Source: Symsagittifera roscoffensis (Eukaryota > Xenacoelomorpha > Acoela > Convolutidae). From it: a stretch of DNA of 64,000 bases. The position numbers were made by a program, and so were the translations under genes. Shown here piece by piece: positions 32,701-43,300 of this stretch. The stretch covers positions 50,961,581 through 51,025,580 of the forward strand of contig NC_087066.1 in NCBI RefSeq assembly GCF_963678635.1. The letters run 5' to 3'. The notes under the pieces were generated by a model. That model saw only the letters and a program-made list of their open reading frames with translations. It did not search any database and was not told the origin of the DNA. The first letter of the stretch is position 1. Each line of letters starts with the position of its first letter.

Positions 32701-32872
32701 GCGTCATCTGTAGGTTTGGCACTATTTTTTTATTAGCGCTTGCACCCAGTAGATTTCCAATCTCGCCTCTACTAGTTCTGACACTCTGATTACGGCTATT
32801 CGTTTGGACAAAACTGGCCAAAAGCAGTGATGCCAAACCTCACAGATGACGCTTACAGTATGGTAAACTCCC
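32682..32872. mobile_element. 191-bp inverted-repeat element (MITE-like)
   Basis: Ends are about 40-bp imperfect inverted repeats: GGAGTTTCCCAGACTCTAAG then CGTCATCTGTAGGTTTGGCA at the left, and the complement ending TACAGTATGGTAAACTCC at the right. A third partial copy of the end sequence (AACTCCCAGTCTCCATAAGC) follows directly to about 32,930, so a second element may be nested or abutting. No coding capacity. Confidence 0.7.
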
Positions 32873-32930
32873 AGTCTCCATAAGCACAATCTGTAGTTCT
32901 GACTGTTTTTGGTCAGTTTGTCGAAAAAAA

Positions 32931-33568
32931 TAGCCACAATTAGAGGTCAGTGCAGGGACAGAGGAAAATGGATGCCTATTAGGTGAGGGGGATGATAAGA
33001 GGGGGACAAGGCTTGGTCCACCGGATAAGCTCTAAGTAAGCTTTAAAATCTTTAGAGAAAAACCTTATGGACATTTTATTTCAGGTATGAATTCTTGGCT
33101 GTTTTGCTTCTTGTTGTGGGAGAATTATCGGCAAATAGCAATAGACATTCGGTAAAAGTTTCATGCTATCATGGATTTTGTGTAAACATTAACTTTTGAT
33201 TTTTTTGTTTGAAACGAAATCCCTAATTTTGAAATCAATAGCGTCAAAAAAGCACAAGAGAGGCTTCATGCAGTTTTATTAGCGAAAAGACTAATCATCT
33301 GTTGTAAAAATTTTATTATTGTTTTATGCAAGTGTATATCAACTTCATAGACAAATGAAAAAAAAACTTTTCATCAGAAAATTCCGATCAGAAAGTGCCT
33401 AAAAGCTTGTGTTATAGTATGAACTATCTATTTTTTTCCAACCTAAAGTCGCAAAAATTGTTGCGACGCAAATATTGTTGCAATAAAATGTGTTCATTTT
33501 GAAAGTGTTGACTTTTATCAATGCCCAGCTATTAAATACAGCTAAGGATGTTAATACAGACTATTATT
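32931..33568. other. A+T-rich intergenic sequence
   Basis: No gene, RNA or repeat recognised. Confidence 0.55.
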
Positions 33569-33882
33569 GTTCCGACATTCATAACGAAAGTAACGGAATA
33601 TTTGTGCTCGGTTTTTTTCTTCAGACGAACTTCGACTTTTTGACTAGCCATTTTTGACAGAATTTTTTGATATCATTCAAAAATTAATGTTGCCGTGAAC
33701 TTAAATTTGAAAAGATATTTAACCTGTTACCATTTTTCGTAAAGTTATGGGGGTTTTCGTAAAGGCCATTTTGGCCAATTTGGGTTTTTGGCGAATTTTT
33801 TTTTTCAGGTTCGTACTGCTCCATAGACCTTGGAAGGCAGTCGGAACATTCAGGGCTTCGCTGTGATACGAGCAGTCTTGCT
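33569..33882 (+). mobile_element. Family H repeat, copy 4 (internally deleted)
   Basis: Both ends are present (TTGTTCCGACATTCATAACG and CAGGGCTTCGCTGTGATACG), but about 200 bp of the middle is missing, including the GCGCG palindrome core. The 5' and 3' hairpins each have a broken pair. Confidence 0.78.
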
Positions 33883-36674
33883 AACACTTTATTTTCAAAA
33901 AAGCAAAACTTGATACACGTGACATTTGAAACTTTCGAACAAAATATGCGCCTTTTTATTGTTACTTTGAAAGGTAACGTGCGCCAATAGATGTCAAAAA
34001 AAAACAAAAGCAGACATTTTGAGTCGTTAGAGTGTCGGTCTTCTTGAGTAGAGGTGTGGTCCTTAGTTACCCTGAAATCATGCTGATGTCAATACATATG
34101 CATCATGAAGGGGAGGAACTTTGTATTCGAAAACCCATTTGTTTTTTATGTTTACTTTAGAAAAAACAAACAACCATCGGGTCTTGTAAAGTATCACAAT
34201 AAAGTCTAGTCTTGTTTCACACGGTATTGAAAAATGTTCAAACAATTCTTCCAGCGTCAAAAACCTAGAATAAACTTATTTAATTTTTGCCAAAATTCGA
34301 GCGATTAAAAAAGATTGAAGTAAAATTTATAATATGGAAAGTACTCAATAGGCTAGACAAATTAATTTCCTCAGAACCAAAACTAATTTTGCAAGCTTTA
34401 AGTAGAGTTTCTTTGACACAAATTCGTTTTTTTTAAACAAAAGTTTGAAAATCTAGCTAGAGATGAAAAACTAGAATAATTTTTGCCAGGTGTTCATGTT
34501 ATCGTTTAAGCAAATTTCACTAAACTTTTACGCGTTTGTATAGCTCTCTGATCACACCACGCACAAACAACGACAATAAATTTAAAAAAAAATAAGTGAT
34601 AAGGCATCAGGTGGCTATCATTTAGTACATTTTTTCTTACATAACAGAATTATGCATGAACGAACTCAATTTCTTTGTAATTAAGGCAAGTTCAAATGTT
34701 CTCAAGTTTAAAACCACGTTTTTTTTTCAAAAATAGCTTAAAAACAAAACAAATAGGATAATTTCATTTTTTGAAACTTTTGATGGCAGTAAACGAATAC
34801 GAGGCATTAATTTGTTTTTTTTTTCGAAAAGGAAAAAGTAATTATTTGCACAAATTATAAAATCTTATCTCATAAATTACAGATTCTACCTAATTTTACT
34901 AATAACCCCATTATTACATAATTCGGACAGCGGGAAAATTACGCCTTGACCGCCCAAAAGGACCTTCTGAGTACTTTTTAACGCAGTACTTTTTAACGAC
35001 ACTCTAAAAATTTAAATTATCTATTTTTTTTTCTAAAATCTGCCCGAAAATGGACCTGAAAAGGTCATCAAAATTTCCAAAAAAATTTTTGGGAAAATAC
35101 ACCCCCCCTCATGAGAATTTTTGAACCGCTTCGGGATGCAACGCTCACAAGAAAGTGAGATGCCAGATGTCTAGCGAATGAGAGGTCTAATGAGAAAAAA
35201 TCTGATGCAAGCTTTTTTCAAATTATAAATCAAAATTAAATCAGCCTACGGCCTGGATAAGGGCTCGTTGATAAGACTTTGACGACAAGTTTTGATCTTT
35301 TGGCAAGAAATTCAAAAGTCATTGATAGTTTTGTTCATATGGATTTTATGGATTTTAAACAATAACTTGTGACTAACTTGTTTCATAGACTCTCAGGATA
35401 GAATTCTAAAATAGTTAATTATAATTCAGAAAAATGGAAAAAATATAATAATAGTACTTTTATTCAACCATTTGAAAACCATTTTGATCGTATTGGATTC
35501 CAAATTAATTATTTGGATCTTTTTTTACTTTTTAAAATTAATTTAAACCGATGTTTCATCAAATTAAATAATTCTTAACCAAAGTTTTTTTGTTGCCTGA
35601 AAAAAAAACAGTTTTGAGGATATCAAATGTTTGTTCAAGGGCATCAAATTTATAAGTGATGTCAAATTTGAGCCGGATTGTTCAAAAAAAAATTTCTTCT
35701 CAGATCATAGAAAAAAAAATGATAAATGGTTGTTAATTTAACGAATTAATCTAGAGGCTCCTTGTCTATGTCTTTAAAGCTTTTATTAAGATTCGACTGC
35801 AATTTTTGTATTAGTGGTGAAATGATTTCAAAATTTTCCAAAACACAATCAGTTTTAAAAAAAATGTTTAGGAAAAATATTAGCTCTTTTCCTTTATTCG
35901 GATTTCAAAAGGCATCAGAAAAGTGAGGAGCACTGAGTTTACCAAAGCTTTTTTCCGCATTTTTAGGGCGTTTTTTCCACACTCTCACTGCCAGCTTTAC
36001 TGAAATCACTTTAATTCACTATGTCCGATTGATATAAACAACTCTTACATAAGAAAATTAAATTTAATTAAATTTTACATAAATCTTGTTGTTTTGAAAA
36101 AAGGCTTTTAAGATTTATGAATTTTTCGTTTCAATTACATGAGAAAGTTTGTTTTCTATGAGTTTTCGTGTTTATCCACAAAATCAGGCGCTACATCGTC
36201 ACATCGAAAGAGGTCAACTGATATAAATTGTTGAAGTCTTTTTCAGTTGAGGTTCTTTCTTCAATGAAATATAGAAAACGAAAATGGCTTGATTACCTTG
36301 GTTTTAAGTCTGGTTTCAGTTTGAGAAAAAATTCAGTCGCAGATATCCATTCTTCTAAAAGTTTTTGACTCTCGCAGAAACTACGCCCTAAAGTGAAAAA
36401 ATTCAAAATATGACAAATGAAGACTAACTTTTTACTGGTGATTAATAATTAACTGGTCATTTTCTGCGGCAATTTGATTCACGCGCCTTCAAAAAAGTAC
36501 AAAGTTTTTCTAAAGTTTCTGAAATTGTATCTGTTGTCGGAAAATTGTGTGCCAATCTCGTTGTTTTAAAAACAAACATCACTTTCAGAACGTTTAGGTC
36601 AGATCTCTGATAAAAAATATTTCAATATATCGATCCAATATTTCATTTGTCAAAAACTTCGAGAACATTTTTCG
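33883..36674. other. Long A+T-rich intergenic stretch
   Basis: Nothing supported. Short minus-strand open frames (for example 34,260-34,078) show no motif, and no paired terminal repeats were found. Confidence 0.55.
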
Positions 36675-36723
36675 GGCAGTCGGAACACTCGAGGCATTGT
36701 TCTGATATACGAGCACTCTTCTT
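36675..36723 (+). repeat. Family H, 3'-end fragment (copy 5)
   Basis: GGGCAGTCGGAACACTCGAG through TCTGATATACGAGCACTCTT matches only the 3' end of family H, with the hairpin decayed. Confidence 0.65.
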
Positions 36724-37021
36724 GAATAAAAACTGAATTGAATAGGCAATTCCAATCATTTTCGTGATACAATCTGGTTTGATAAATATTTAAACTACAT
36801 GATAGCCGAAACTACATTAAAGTACATGAGGAAAAAACTTTCAAATTGCGATTGATTTTTTTTGAAAACCTTTATTTTCGAAAATATGAACTGGCAATTG
36901 TTATTATATCACTTTTCGAACTAATTTATAGCAGCATTTTAAAAACTACTGTAAATGAACCAAGTTAATTAAATGCTTGAGTCAAACTATAATGTATAAT
37001 TGAATAATTGAAAAGAGAACA

Positions 37022-37853
37022 AAATTGCTCGTATCAGGCAACGTTTTGAATGTTCCGACTGCTTTTTAGGGTCTATGGAGTAGTGTTCGTTTCAAATATT
37101 TAATGAAGATTTCAAAAAAAGAAAAGAAAATATGTGATGTGAGAAAAAAAATTGATGTGAAGTACAAAGTTATATAGTTTTGCAAATACCAAAGTATTGA
37201 ATAGACTTATAACATGCTTCAATTCAATTTGGATAGATTCTTCAAACGGATCGAATTTCCGCTTAGGGGCTAATAACCCGGAAGACATTGCGCGTTACTT
37301 GTCCCAAATTGGCAACTTTAAATCCCTTATGTTAACAAAAAAAGCAAGACGAAGCCCTGATTGTTCCAACTGCCTCTTAACGTATATGGAGCAGTAAAAA
37401 CAAGGAAAAATTGAATGTAATAAAGTAAAAATTTGAAAGAAATTTGAGATTTTTTTCTGAAACTCATCCCCCACACGCCATATTAAGTACAAAATTATAG
37501 ATTTTAATCCTAGTAAAGAATCAAATATGGCAAATAAGCTTCCTTCAACCAATTTGGAAAGATTTATATGACGGATTAAATCTCCGCTTACGCGTTTATA
37601 GCGAGAAATATATCGCGCGTTAATTGTCCCAAATTGGCCAAAATGGCAATTTTTATACCCCCATAACTTTACAAAAAATGATCACATGTGAAATATTTTT
37701 TCAAATTCAAGCTCATGACAACAATACTTTTCGAAAGATATTTTAAAAAGTTCGTCAAAAATGGCTAGTTAAAAAGTCGAAATCGGTCTGAAGAAAAAAA
37801 AACCGTCCCCGAGCACAAACATTCCGTTACTTTTGTTGCGAAAGTCAGAACAA
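37022..37853 (-). repeat. Family H, two adjoining inverted copies (6 and 7)
   Basis: Copy 6 (37,022-37,335) starts with the complement of the 3' end (TTGCTCGTATCAGGCAACG) and retains the central TTCCGCTTA and GCGCGTTACTTGTCCCAAAT region, but stops before the 5' hairpin. Copy 7 (37,338-37,853) follows in the same orientation and is nearly complete, ending CGAAAGTCAGAACAATTAC. The arrangement suggests insertion of one copy into another, or a tandem pair. Confidence 0.72.
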
Positions 37854-38525
37854 TTACAGATCAAAAATCGGGGGCATACAACAGTGTCGAAGCACAACAT
37901 TGATGAAGACGTTTTCAGAGAAATTTAACCGCATTTTATAAAGAGCAGGAAATTACTGGCGCTAATTAACAAAGAAAATCTTTTGAAGCCAAAACGTTTG
38001 AGGCCAAAATGTCTGCAGCTGCAAACTAAACAGTTATTTTGGCGTCAAAACGTCTTAGTTGCAATTTTCTCGCTCAAAATAGTAAAATTTTACTTACAGT
38101 TTTAATCAATCGCCGTTTAATTTTTGATTGAGGTACTTAATATCTTCAACTTTTTTCAAGTTTTCGGCACCAAGGAACAAATTTTTTTTCACTGTTGTAC
38201 TTGGGCCCTTTTGTACTGCCCCGAAAAAATTGTTAAAAATTGATCTCGGAACAACAATACTCACCAGCGCATATGGGTGGGGGGTATCTATTTTCAGATA
38301 TCCATTTTTGTCTGACTGACTTCAAAAATATTTGAAAGGCAGAGGAAAGCTTGAAAACTTTCGAAAGGCGGATTTTTTTGAGTGCCTATAAACGTCTTTT
38401 TGCCCTCTTTTTTAAAAAATTTGGCCTCGGCGCAGAAAATTAGGTCAAAATGGAGTCTTCATTGTGAAATGGGAGACCTCAGAAAATCAATTTGGTCGAC
38501 CTACAAAAAAAAATGAGATTTTCGA
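37854..38525. other. Intergenic sequence with a short shared repeat
   Basis: No gene. Words such as GCCAAAACGTTTGAGGCCAA near 37,988 and GGCGTCAAAACGTCTTAG near 38,040 are imperfectly complementary and hint at a small foldback. The last 200 bp resemble 16,552-16,820. Confidence 0.4.
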
Positions 38526-38534
38526 TTGGAACGA

Positions 38535-38945
38535 TTGCATTTTGACATTCACAGACATTTAGATCTTTTTAACAAATGGACTATCGAAAATGAAATGACG
38601 TTCAATGCCGATAAATGCAAAGGTATTTGTTTTAATTTTAATGAGTCGGAAACATCGCTGGGTCTTAATGATATCTCTATTCCTTCGGTATCATCAATCA
38701 AAGATCACAGGGTCACAAATTCTCAAATCTTGAAATGGGACAACCAACCTAAACTCAAGCTTATTGCGGTTAAAAAATCTTTTCCTTTTATCAAACGTTC
38801 CATACAGCGTCTCATTGTGAACCAAGTTTAAATATTATCAATTTTGCATAAGAAGTGTCCTTCTCTACGGCAGTCAAATCTGGTTTCTTTCCTTACTTTA
38901 CAGGCGTAAACTTGAATTGTTTAATAAAAATGTCTAAAATGTCTT
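38535..38945 (+). pseudogene. Unit 0: LINE gamma RT fragment (5' truncated)
   Basis: Matches 47,555-47,960: LDLFNKWTIENEMTFNADKC, then the frame continues through LIAVKKSFPFIKRSIQRL. It begins after the conserved GVPQGS and FADE blocks seen in other units, so only the thumb-side part of the RT remains. It ends at AATAAAAATGTCTAAAATG, where unit-specific sequence begins. Confidence 0.8.
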
Positions 38946-38965
38946 CATTTTTTTTTGCTTTTTAA

Positions 38966-39427
38966 TAGTCCGTTTTGGACGTTGATTGGCTGAAAAACTT
39001 TCTTGGATTCGCTTCGCTTCTTTCATTTGATAATTAGTCTTCAGACTGTTTGTTTCGTACGGGTTTGGAGATCCGTCGAAAAATGCAACTGAAAAAATTA
39101 AAATTTGTCTGTAGAAAGCTGGAAAAAAAGTTGGGGAAGTGGATCGAAAAGCAATCCTGAATTGAAACGTAAGGCAGGTTGAACAGAAAGAAAATAGTGA
39201 AGTTTATGAACATGATCTCAATTGTCGTGTCGTTGTCTTGGCCGAATCCGAGCGACTGCTTCACGTGACTTTTCGCCCCAGAATTTGCCGAGTTCACTCC
39301 GGTTTTCATCGTTGAACCTATTTCACAGAAAAGAGCAACAAAATAGTCCGTTTTGGACGTTGATTGGCTGAAAAACTTTCTTGGACTCAGTTCGCTTCTT
39401 TCATTTGATAATTAGTCTTCACACTGT
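38966..39427. promoter_or_regulatory. 84-bp direct repeats containing ATTGGCTG (inverted CCAAT box)
   Basis: Two copies, 378 bp apart, each with GACGTTGATTGGCTGAAAAA, i.e. CAGCCAATC on the minus strand, the usual NF-Y (CCAAT) context. The right copy lies 35-120 bp upstream of the ATG of the minus-strand frame at 39,309, a promoter-like distance. Function is inferred only. Confidence 0.35.
39034..39309 (-). CDS. Possible first exon of a minus-strand gene, unknown function
   Basis: ATG at 39,309 in the context CAACGATGAAAACC. The first 32 codons (MKTGVNSANSGAKSHVKQSL, then GFGQDNDTTIEI) have balanced codon use, unlike the A+T-rich background. The sequence then becomes hydrophobic (MFINFTIFFLFNLPYVSI) and may be intronic, because a pyrimidine-rich run and CAG follow near 39,165. 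No partner exon was found and no family recognised. It could equally be a chance frame. Confidence 0.28.
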   Translation of the reverse strand: MKTGVNSANSGAKSHVKQSLGFGQDNDTTIEIMFINFTIFFLFNLPYVSIQDCFSIHFPNFFSSFLQTNFNFFSCIFRRISKPVRNKQSED

Positions 39428-39851
39428 ACGGGTTTGAGAATAGAAACTTGACTTACACGTCAACGTATGACGTTATTGCTATTAGCGCTTCATGATTCAG
39501 CTAGACTAGCGCTTTATGGTTCAGGGAAAGGGTTGATCCATCTCCGATGGATAGGATGACTTTAAGCTACAGAGCAAAAACAATAGTAATATAATATTTA
39601 AAAAGTAGCCCTGTTTTTAGGAGTGACCTCGTAGTCTGCGGATACTGAGACCCAGCCATGAGCTCACAACTTCTGCATATAACTAAGTTAGTTTGCGTGA
39701 TTTGGCCGATAGCCTTTAAAGTGTAACAACTTTGACGACCCGATGTTAATAAACCTCACGTTGAACTGGCTTTGGTAGAGACGGCCAAAAGCATGCGAAG
39801 CTGTGTTTAGACGCTAGCCAGTCGCTTTAGAACCTCGTTTTATTTTCCGTC

Positions 39852-39988
39852 GGTAAGTAGTTCCGGGCAAACGTTACACGATCAAATTCCCTTCAAGTAA
39901 ATCCGTTCCGCCGAACCATAAAATTCGTTTCGACGGTGTTCTGGTGGAATGGCACATAGACTGGCCTTTTCACACCCGGAAAAAACTG
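39852..39988 (+). CDS. Possible exon ending at a GTAAGT donor, unknown function
   Basis: Plus strand, open after the TAA at about 39,852-39,857: VPGKRYTIKFPSSKSVPPN, then HKIRFDGVLVEWHIDWPFHT and RKKL, ending in CTG followed by GTAAGT at 39,989. Base composition is coding-like. A second GTAAGT at about 39,853 just upstream may be another donor. No downstream acceptor exon is visible in the retrotransposon array that follows. Confidence 0.28.
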
Positions 39989-40711
39989 GTAAGTGATTCC
40001 TATTGAGATTTTCAGAGAGCGTAGTTCAGATTGTTTTTGGAAAAATAAGAAGAAGCATAAGAAGAAGAAGAAGAAGAAGAAAACTGAGAAGAAGAGTAAA
40101 CACTATAATAACTATACAGAATATTCAATGCATTAGTATAGTATTAGTGTAAAATTAATATTACTAACAAAATCAAATTAGTTACTTTTTTCAAAAAAAA
40201 AGAAATGCAATTAATACATCAATGAAATCATCAAGTTAGGGGTCAAAATGTGAAAAAGAAGAATGTTTGTACACCCGTAAAAATTGTAACAAGGTAAAAT
40301 AATTAGAACCTTGTCAAAATGAATATTTAACTGCAAATCAAGTATTACCAAATTTTCGTATTTTACTGCTCAACGAATTCCATTTGTTTTTGAGGTCAGA
40401 TGAGAAAAAAGATTCGGTTTATTCTGTAATTTGCTGTGGCTAGCCTCAATGCATTTGAAAAAGCTTGCGTTTTCATTGGTAAGATACTGATTAAGAGATT
40501 TAACACATTTCAACTCAATTTTTTTCTCAACTCCGATAAATGATTTATTTTCCGTAATTAGGCAGAAAATTTAAATTTTGATCTGAAAAATGTGCGTTTC
40601 CAAGCCCAAAATTTCTGAGGACATCACTGAAGTTCGTTAAAATTCTCCAAAAACATTGCTGCATAATCTAAATGACCTACAACTAAACAGTGAAGCAAAT
40701 CAACCAAAGAC

Positions 40712-42480
40712 AATGTGGGAAGCTGTTATCCAATAGTATCTATCGTTTTAATTCTTAATTTTTTTTGAGATTGAAATAAAAATTAGAATCAAAAATCAGA
40801 ACTACATAATTGCTCTCAGTTTTTTTCGCTAAGTATTGATCATTCATAATAAGTCGGTCAGTTTCCACATTTTGTTTATCATTTTTTTTGACAAAAGTTG
40901 TAAATTCTGATTTCGAAGCTATCAAATTCAACTGATTTTCGGCTCGAATGTTCGGCAACTGAAGCTTATCGAGTTCGAGCAAGGAACTTTTTAACTGATT
41001 CAACGCATCATGTGAAGTTAGGGTTGATCCAATTATCGAACAGACATCTTCATATTGCAGCAAAGTACATTCATGAGATATAAAACCGTACCTTGTGGCG
41101 CACCTCTTTTAACTTGAATCCAGTCAGAAACAATTCCGTTGACATTTAACATTTTAAGGCGTTCATTGAAGTAATCTGTAACTAATGCATTTGTTCGTTT
41201 GAGAATCCCATACAGTGTATTATTTAATAAAATAATATGTGACATATGGTCAAAAGCCTTTGAATGATCCAATAAAGCTGCTTGATCAAGCTTTTAAAAT
41301 TAGTAATTTTTCGGATACTTTCTGTAACCTATATCAATGCATCTTTTGTTGAGATCTCTCTGAAAAATCCAAACTAAAATAGACTCACTATTTTATATTT
41401 GCTCAAATGTTTTGTTTTTGAGCATGAAGAATTTTTTCAAAGATTTTAGAAAACGCGCATGTTGTTAAAATAGAGCAAACAATTTTTGAATCCAATGGGT
41501 CATCTGTTTTGAATAAAGGTGAGACAGTTGCTTTATTTAGTTCAGAAAGAAAAATTTTCTCATCTATGCAGGCATTGAAAACAAAAGTATGGTGAGTCAC
41601 ACTTATTGATCGGCCGTCAATTATTGCCCAAGCAATTACGATATAAAGTTCCAGAGGTTTTTCGACTTTTAATTATCGAAGTACATCATAGCTTCCTGGT
41701 TATGTGCTGAGAATTGAAGAGTGGAAGTTCAAACTTAACTGGAATATAAGCTTGAGACTTAACAGAGCCAAAAAACTCACCTAAACTTAAAAATACATAG
41801 TTCAAATGATTTAAAACTCTTAGACCCTGAAATATCATTTCATTGAATAAGTCACGTTTTGCCTTAAGTCTGCCTTGAGTAAACACCTAGCGGATTCTTT
41901 TTTCGCCAATCGTTTTTTAAGCTGGCCGATTATTCACGACAAAGACGAAAATTTTGCCAATTATCTTCGGTATTTTTGCATATTGTTTTTCGGCTTACAG
42001 CCATTCTTGCTTAGTTTTCTTTGTTTTCTGAAACAAACCATTCCGTTTTCTGCATATTTTTAGCTTTAAAACTGCAAATGATGTTTCTTTGATTTGCGCA
42101 TGTTGTTGAAGAGCATTAGAAATGAAAGTTATCATCATCGAAAACCTGTTTTGTGCGTCTGCGCATTGGTATAACTGACGCCAATGAAGAGCGGAAAGAG
42201 TCTTACAAAAACCTGATTGTTATTCTAGGAGAAAGTATTAAAAAGTTTTGGCAAGATCTTTTGACAATAATATTTTTCACAACAATTGAAGTAAAATGGA
42301 CCGCTTTATAAGGTGTATCAAGACGAAGTTCGTTTCCGTTCGTTTCATAGTGACTAAGGAGGTAATCGATTGGAGTCTTTGCCGAAGCACCGACTCGCAT
42401 CTCAGCGTTGGGACAGAAAATTTTAAAGCTATAAGGAGTAATGAAGACCCATTGGAAGTGAACTCAAATATTCTTCCATA
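40712..42480 (-). pseudogene. Unit 0: LINE alpha, 3' part (endonuclease C-terminus, linker, RT)
   Basis: Minus strand, reading from 42,480. The endonuclease C-terminal block (RVGASAKTPIDYLLSHYETN, 42,400-42,203, in which TPIDY is the usual T-xID motif) is followed by a linker with LQQHAQ-like residues (about 42.1 kb). RT N-terminal block: ELNKATVSPLFKTDDPLDSK..AFSKIFEKIL (41,600-41,403). RT palm: DHSKAFDHMSHIILLN and VKRGAPQGTVL (41,272-41,033). Tail frame 41,063-40,755. Frames alternate and no YxDD is readable downstream of GAPQG. A decayed CR1/L2/Jockey-type element. Confidence 0.82.
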
Positions 42481-42745
42481 GTACCGAATAAAATATAAAA
42501 ATCAACCTGAAAGCAACTTAATATAATTATCTGGCACTTCCAAGATAAACAGTTTCTTGATCTCGAAAATTATTTGGTCTACACATTATTCTCATTACAG
42601 CTGATTACTTTTCTTCTAACTATCTTAATTATCTAATGAAAAGAGAAAAACCATATTGAAAGTTAATTCATATAATTATCCGATATTTCGGGAAAAATAA
42701 CTTCTTGATTTCACAAAATTACTTCTAGTCAAAAACAAGTGTATT

Positions 42746-43300
42746 ATGTCTAGCCATAAATTAGCTTCTGAGGACTTTGACGAACCTAATACAAAAATCT
42801 ATATACAAAATTTATACAGATCTGTACGACCAGAAGCAGGAGTATAGAAAGATTATCAACATCATTAATCAAACAGGGGGAAGTGTGGGTGGAACTTAAG
42901 GACAGATTCAGGAGTCAAGTACCCAAAACACCAGTACCAGGACCCCAGTTATGCGTGAGTTTGAGCCCTTCAAAATTCCTGAAGATACTAAACACTTAAT
43001 TTTGGTTTCTAGTATCAAAGCTAGAATCAGAACAGAAACTATGCCTAACGACACGATAATACATTCAAATAGGGGCAGTAGCCCGGACAAAAAGCTGAAA
43101 GTTCCAACTAAATATCCAAGCTCGGAACTTAAATTATACAGGATGGCACTAACTCTAACTCTATTTTAAAGAGGAAAATTGAAATCAATTCCTCGATCAA
43201 TTTTGAGGAATTGGTTGATTTATTAGTGCAAAAATTTACACCTGAAATAGTGGTAATATGCAAATTACCACCAAATTTTGGATAACGTATAGGCAAACAA
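42746..43300 (+). pseudogene. Unit 0: LINE beta ORF1 with SGNH-esterase-like domain
   Basis: Starts MSSHKLASEDFDEPNTKIYI, then frameshifts to 42,951-43,169, which contains FEPFKIPEDTKHLILVSSIK and NDTIIHSNRGSSPDK. Esterase domains of CR1-type ORF1 proteins start with a GDSxT-like block; here LILVSSIK/T keeps the Ser. In the next frame IIQDGTNS, FEELVDLLVQKFTPEIVVI and CKLPPN match later SGNH blocks. The assignment follows known CR1-family ORF1 esterases and is moderate. Confidence 0.6.

Larger units (their letters stand above)
38946..40711. other. Unit 0 private insert: G+C-richer island with CCAAT-like repeats
   Basis: About 1.77 kb absent from the other units. It holds a direct repeat of about 84 bp (38,966-39,050 and 39,344-39,427, ATAGTCCGTTTTGGACGTTG then ATTGGCTG). 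A minus-strand frame (39,309-39,034) and a plus-strand open exon-like segment (39,852-39,988) are listed separately. The stretch 39,440-40,000 is clearly richer in G+C than the neighbours. A (AAG)n tract lies at about 40,046-40,098. The remainder to 40,711 is A+T-rich with no gene seen. Confidence 0.6.

Noticed and set aside
33684-34007. Minus-strand 107-codon frame with CSDCLPRSMEQYE
   Set aside because: It crosses the 3' end of a family H repeat. The same peptide recurs wherever that repeat occurs (for example near 37,350 on the plus strand).
39600-39830. G+C-richer stretch considered as an rRNA or snRNA gene
   Set aside because: No match to conserved rRNA, 5S or U-RNA core sequences that I can recognise. 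It is better treated as a possible promoter or 5' exon region.
40046-40098. (AAG)n tract as a polypurine tract of an LTR element
   Set aside because: It is an ordinary trinucleotide microsatellite; no LTR follows it.
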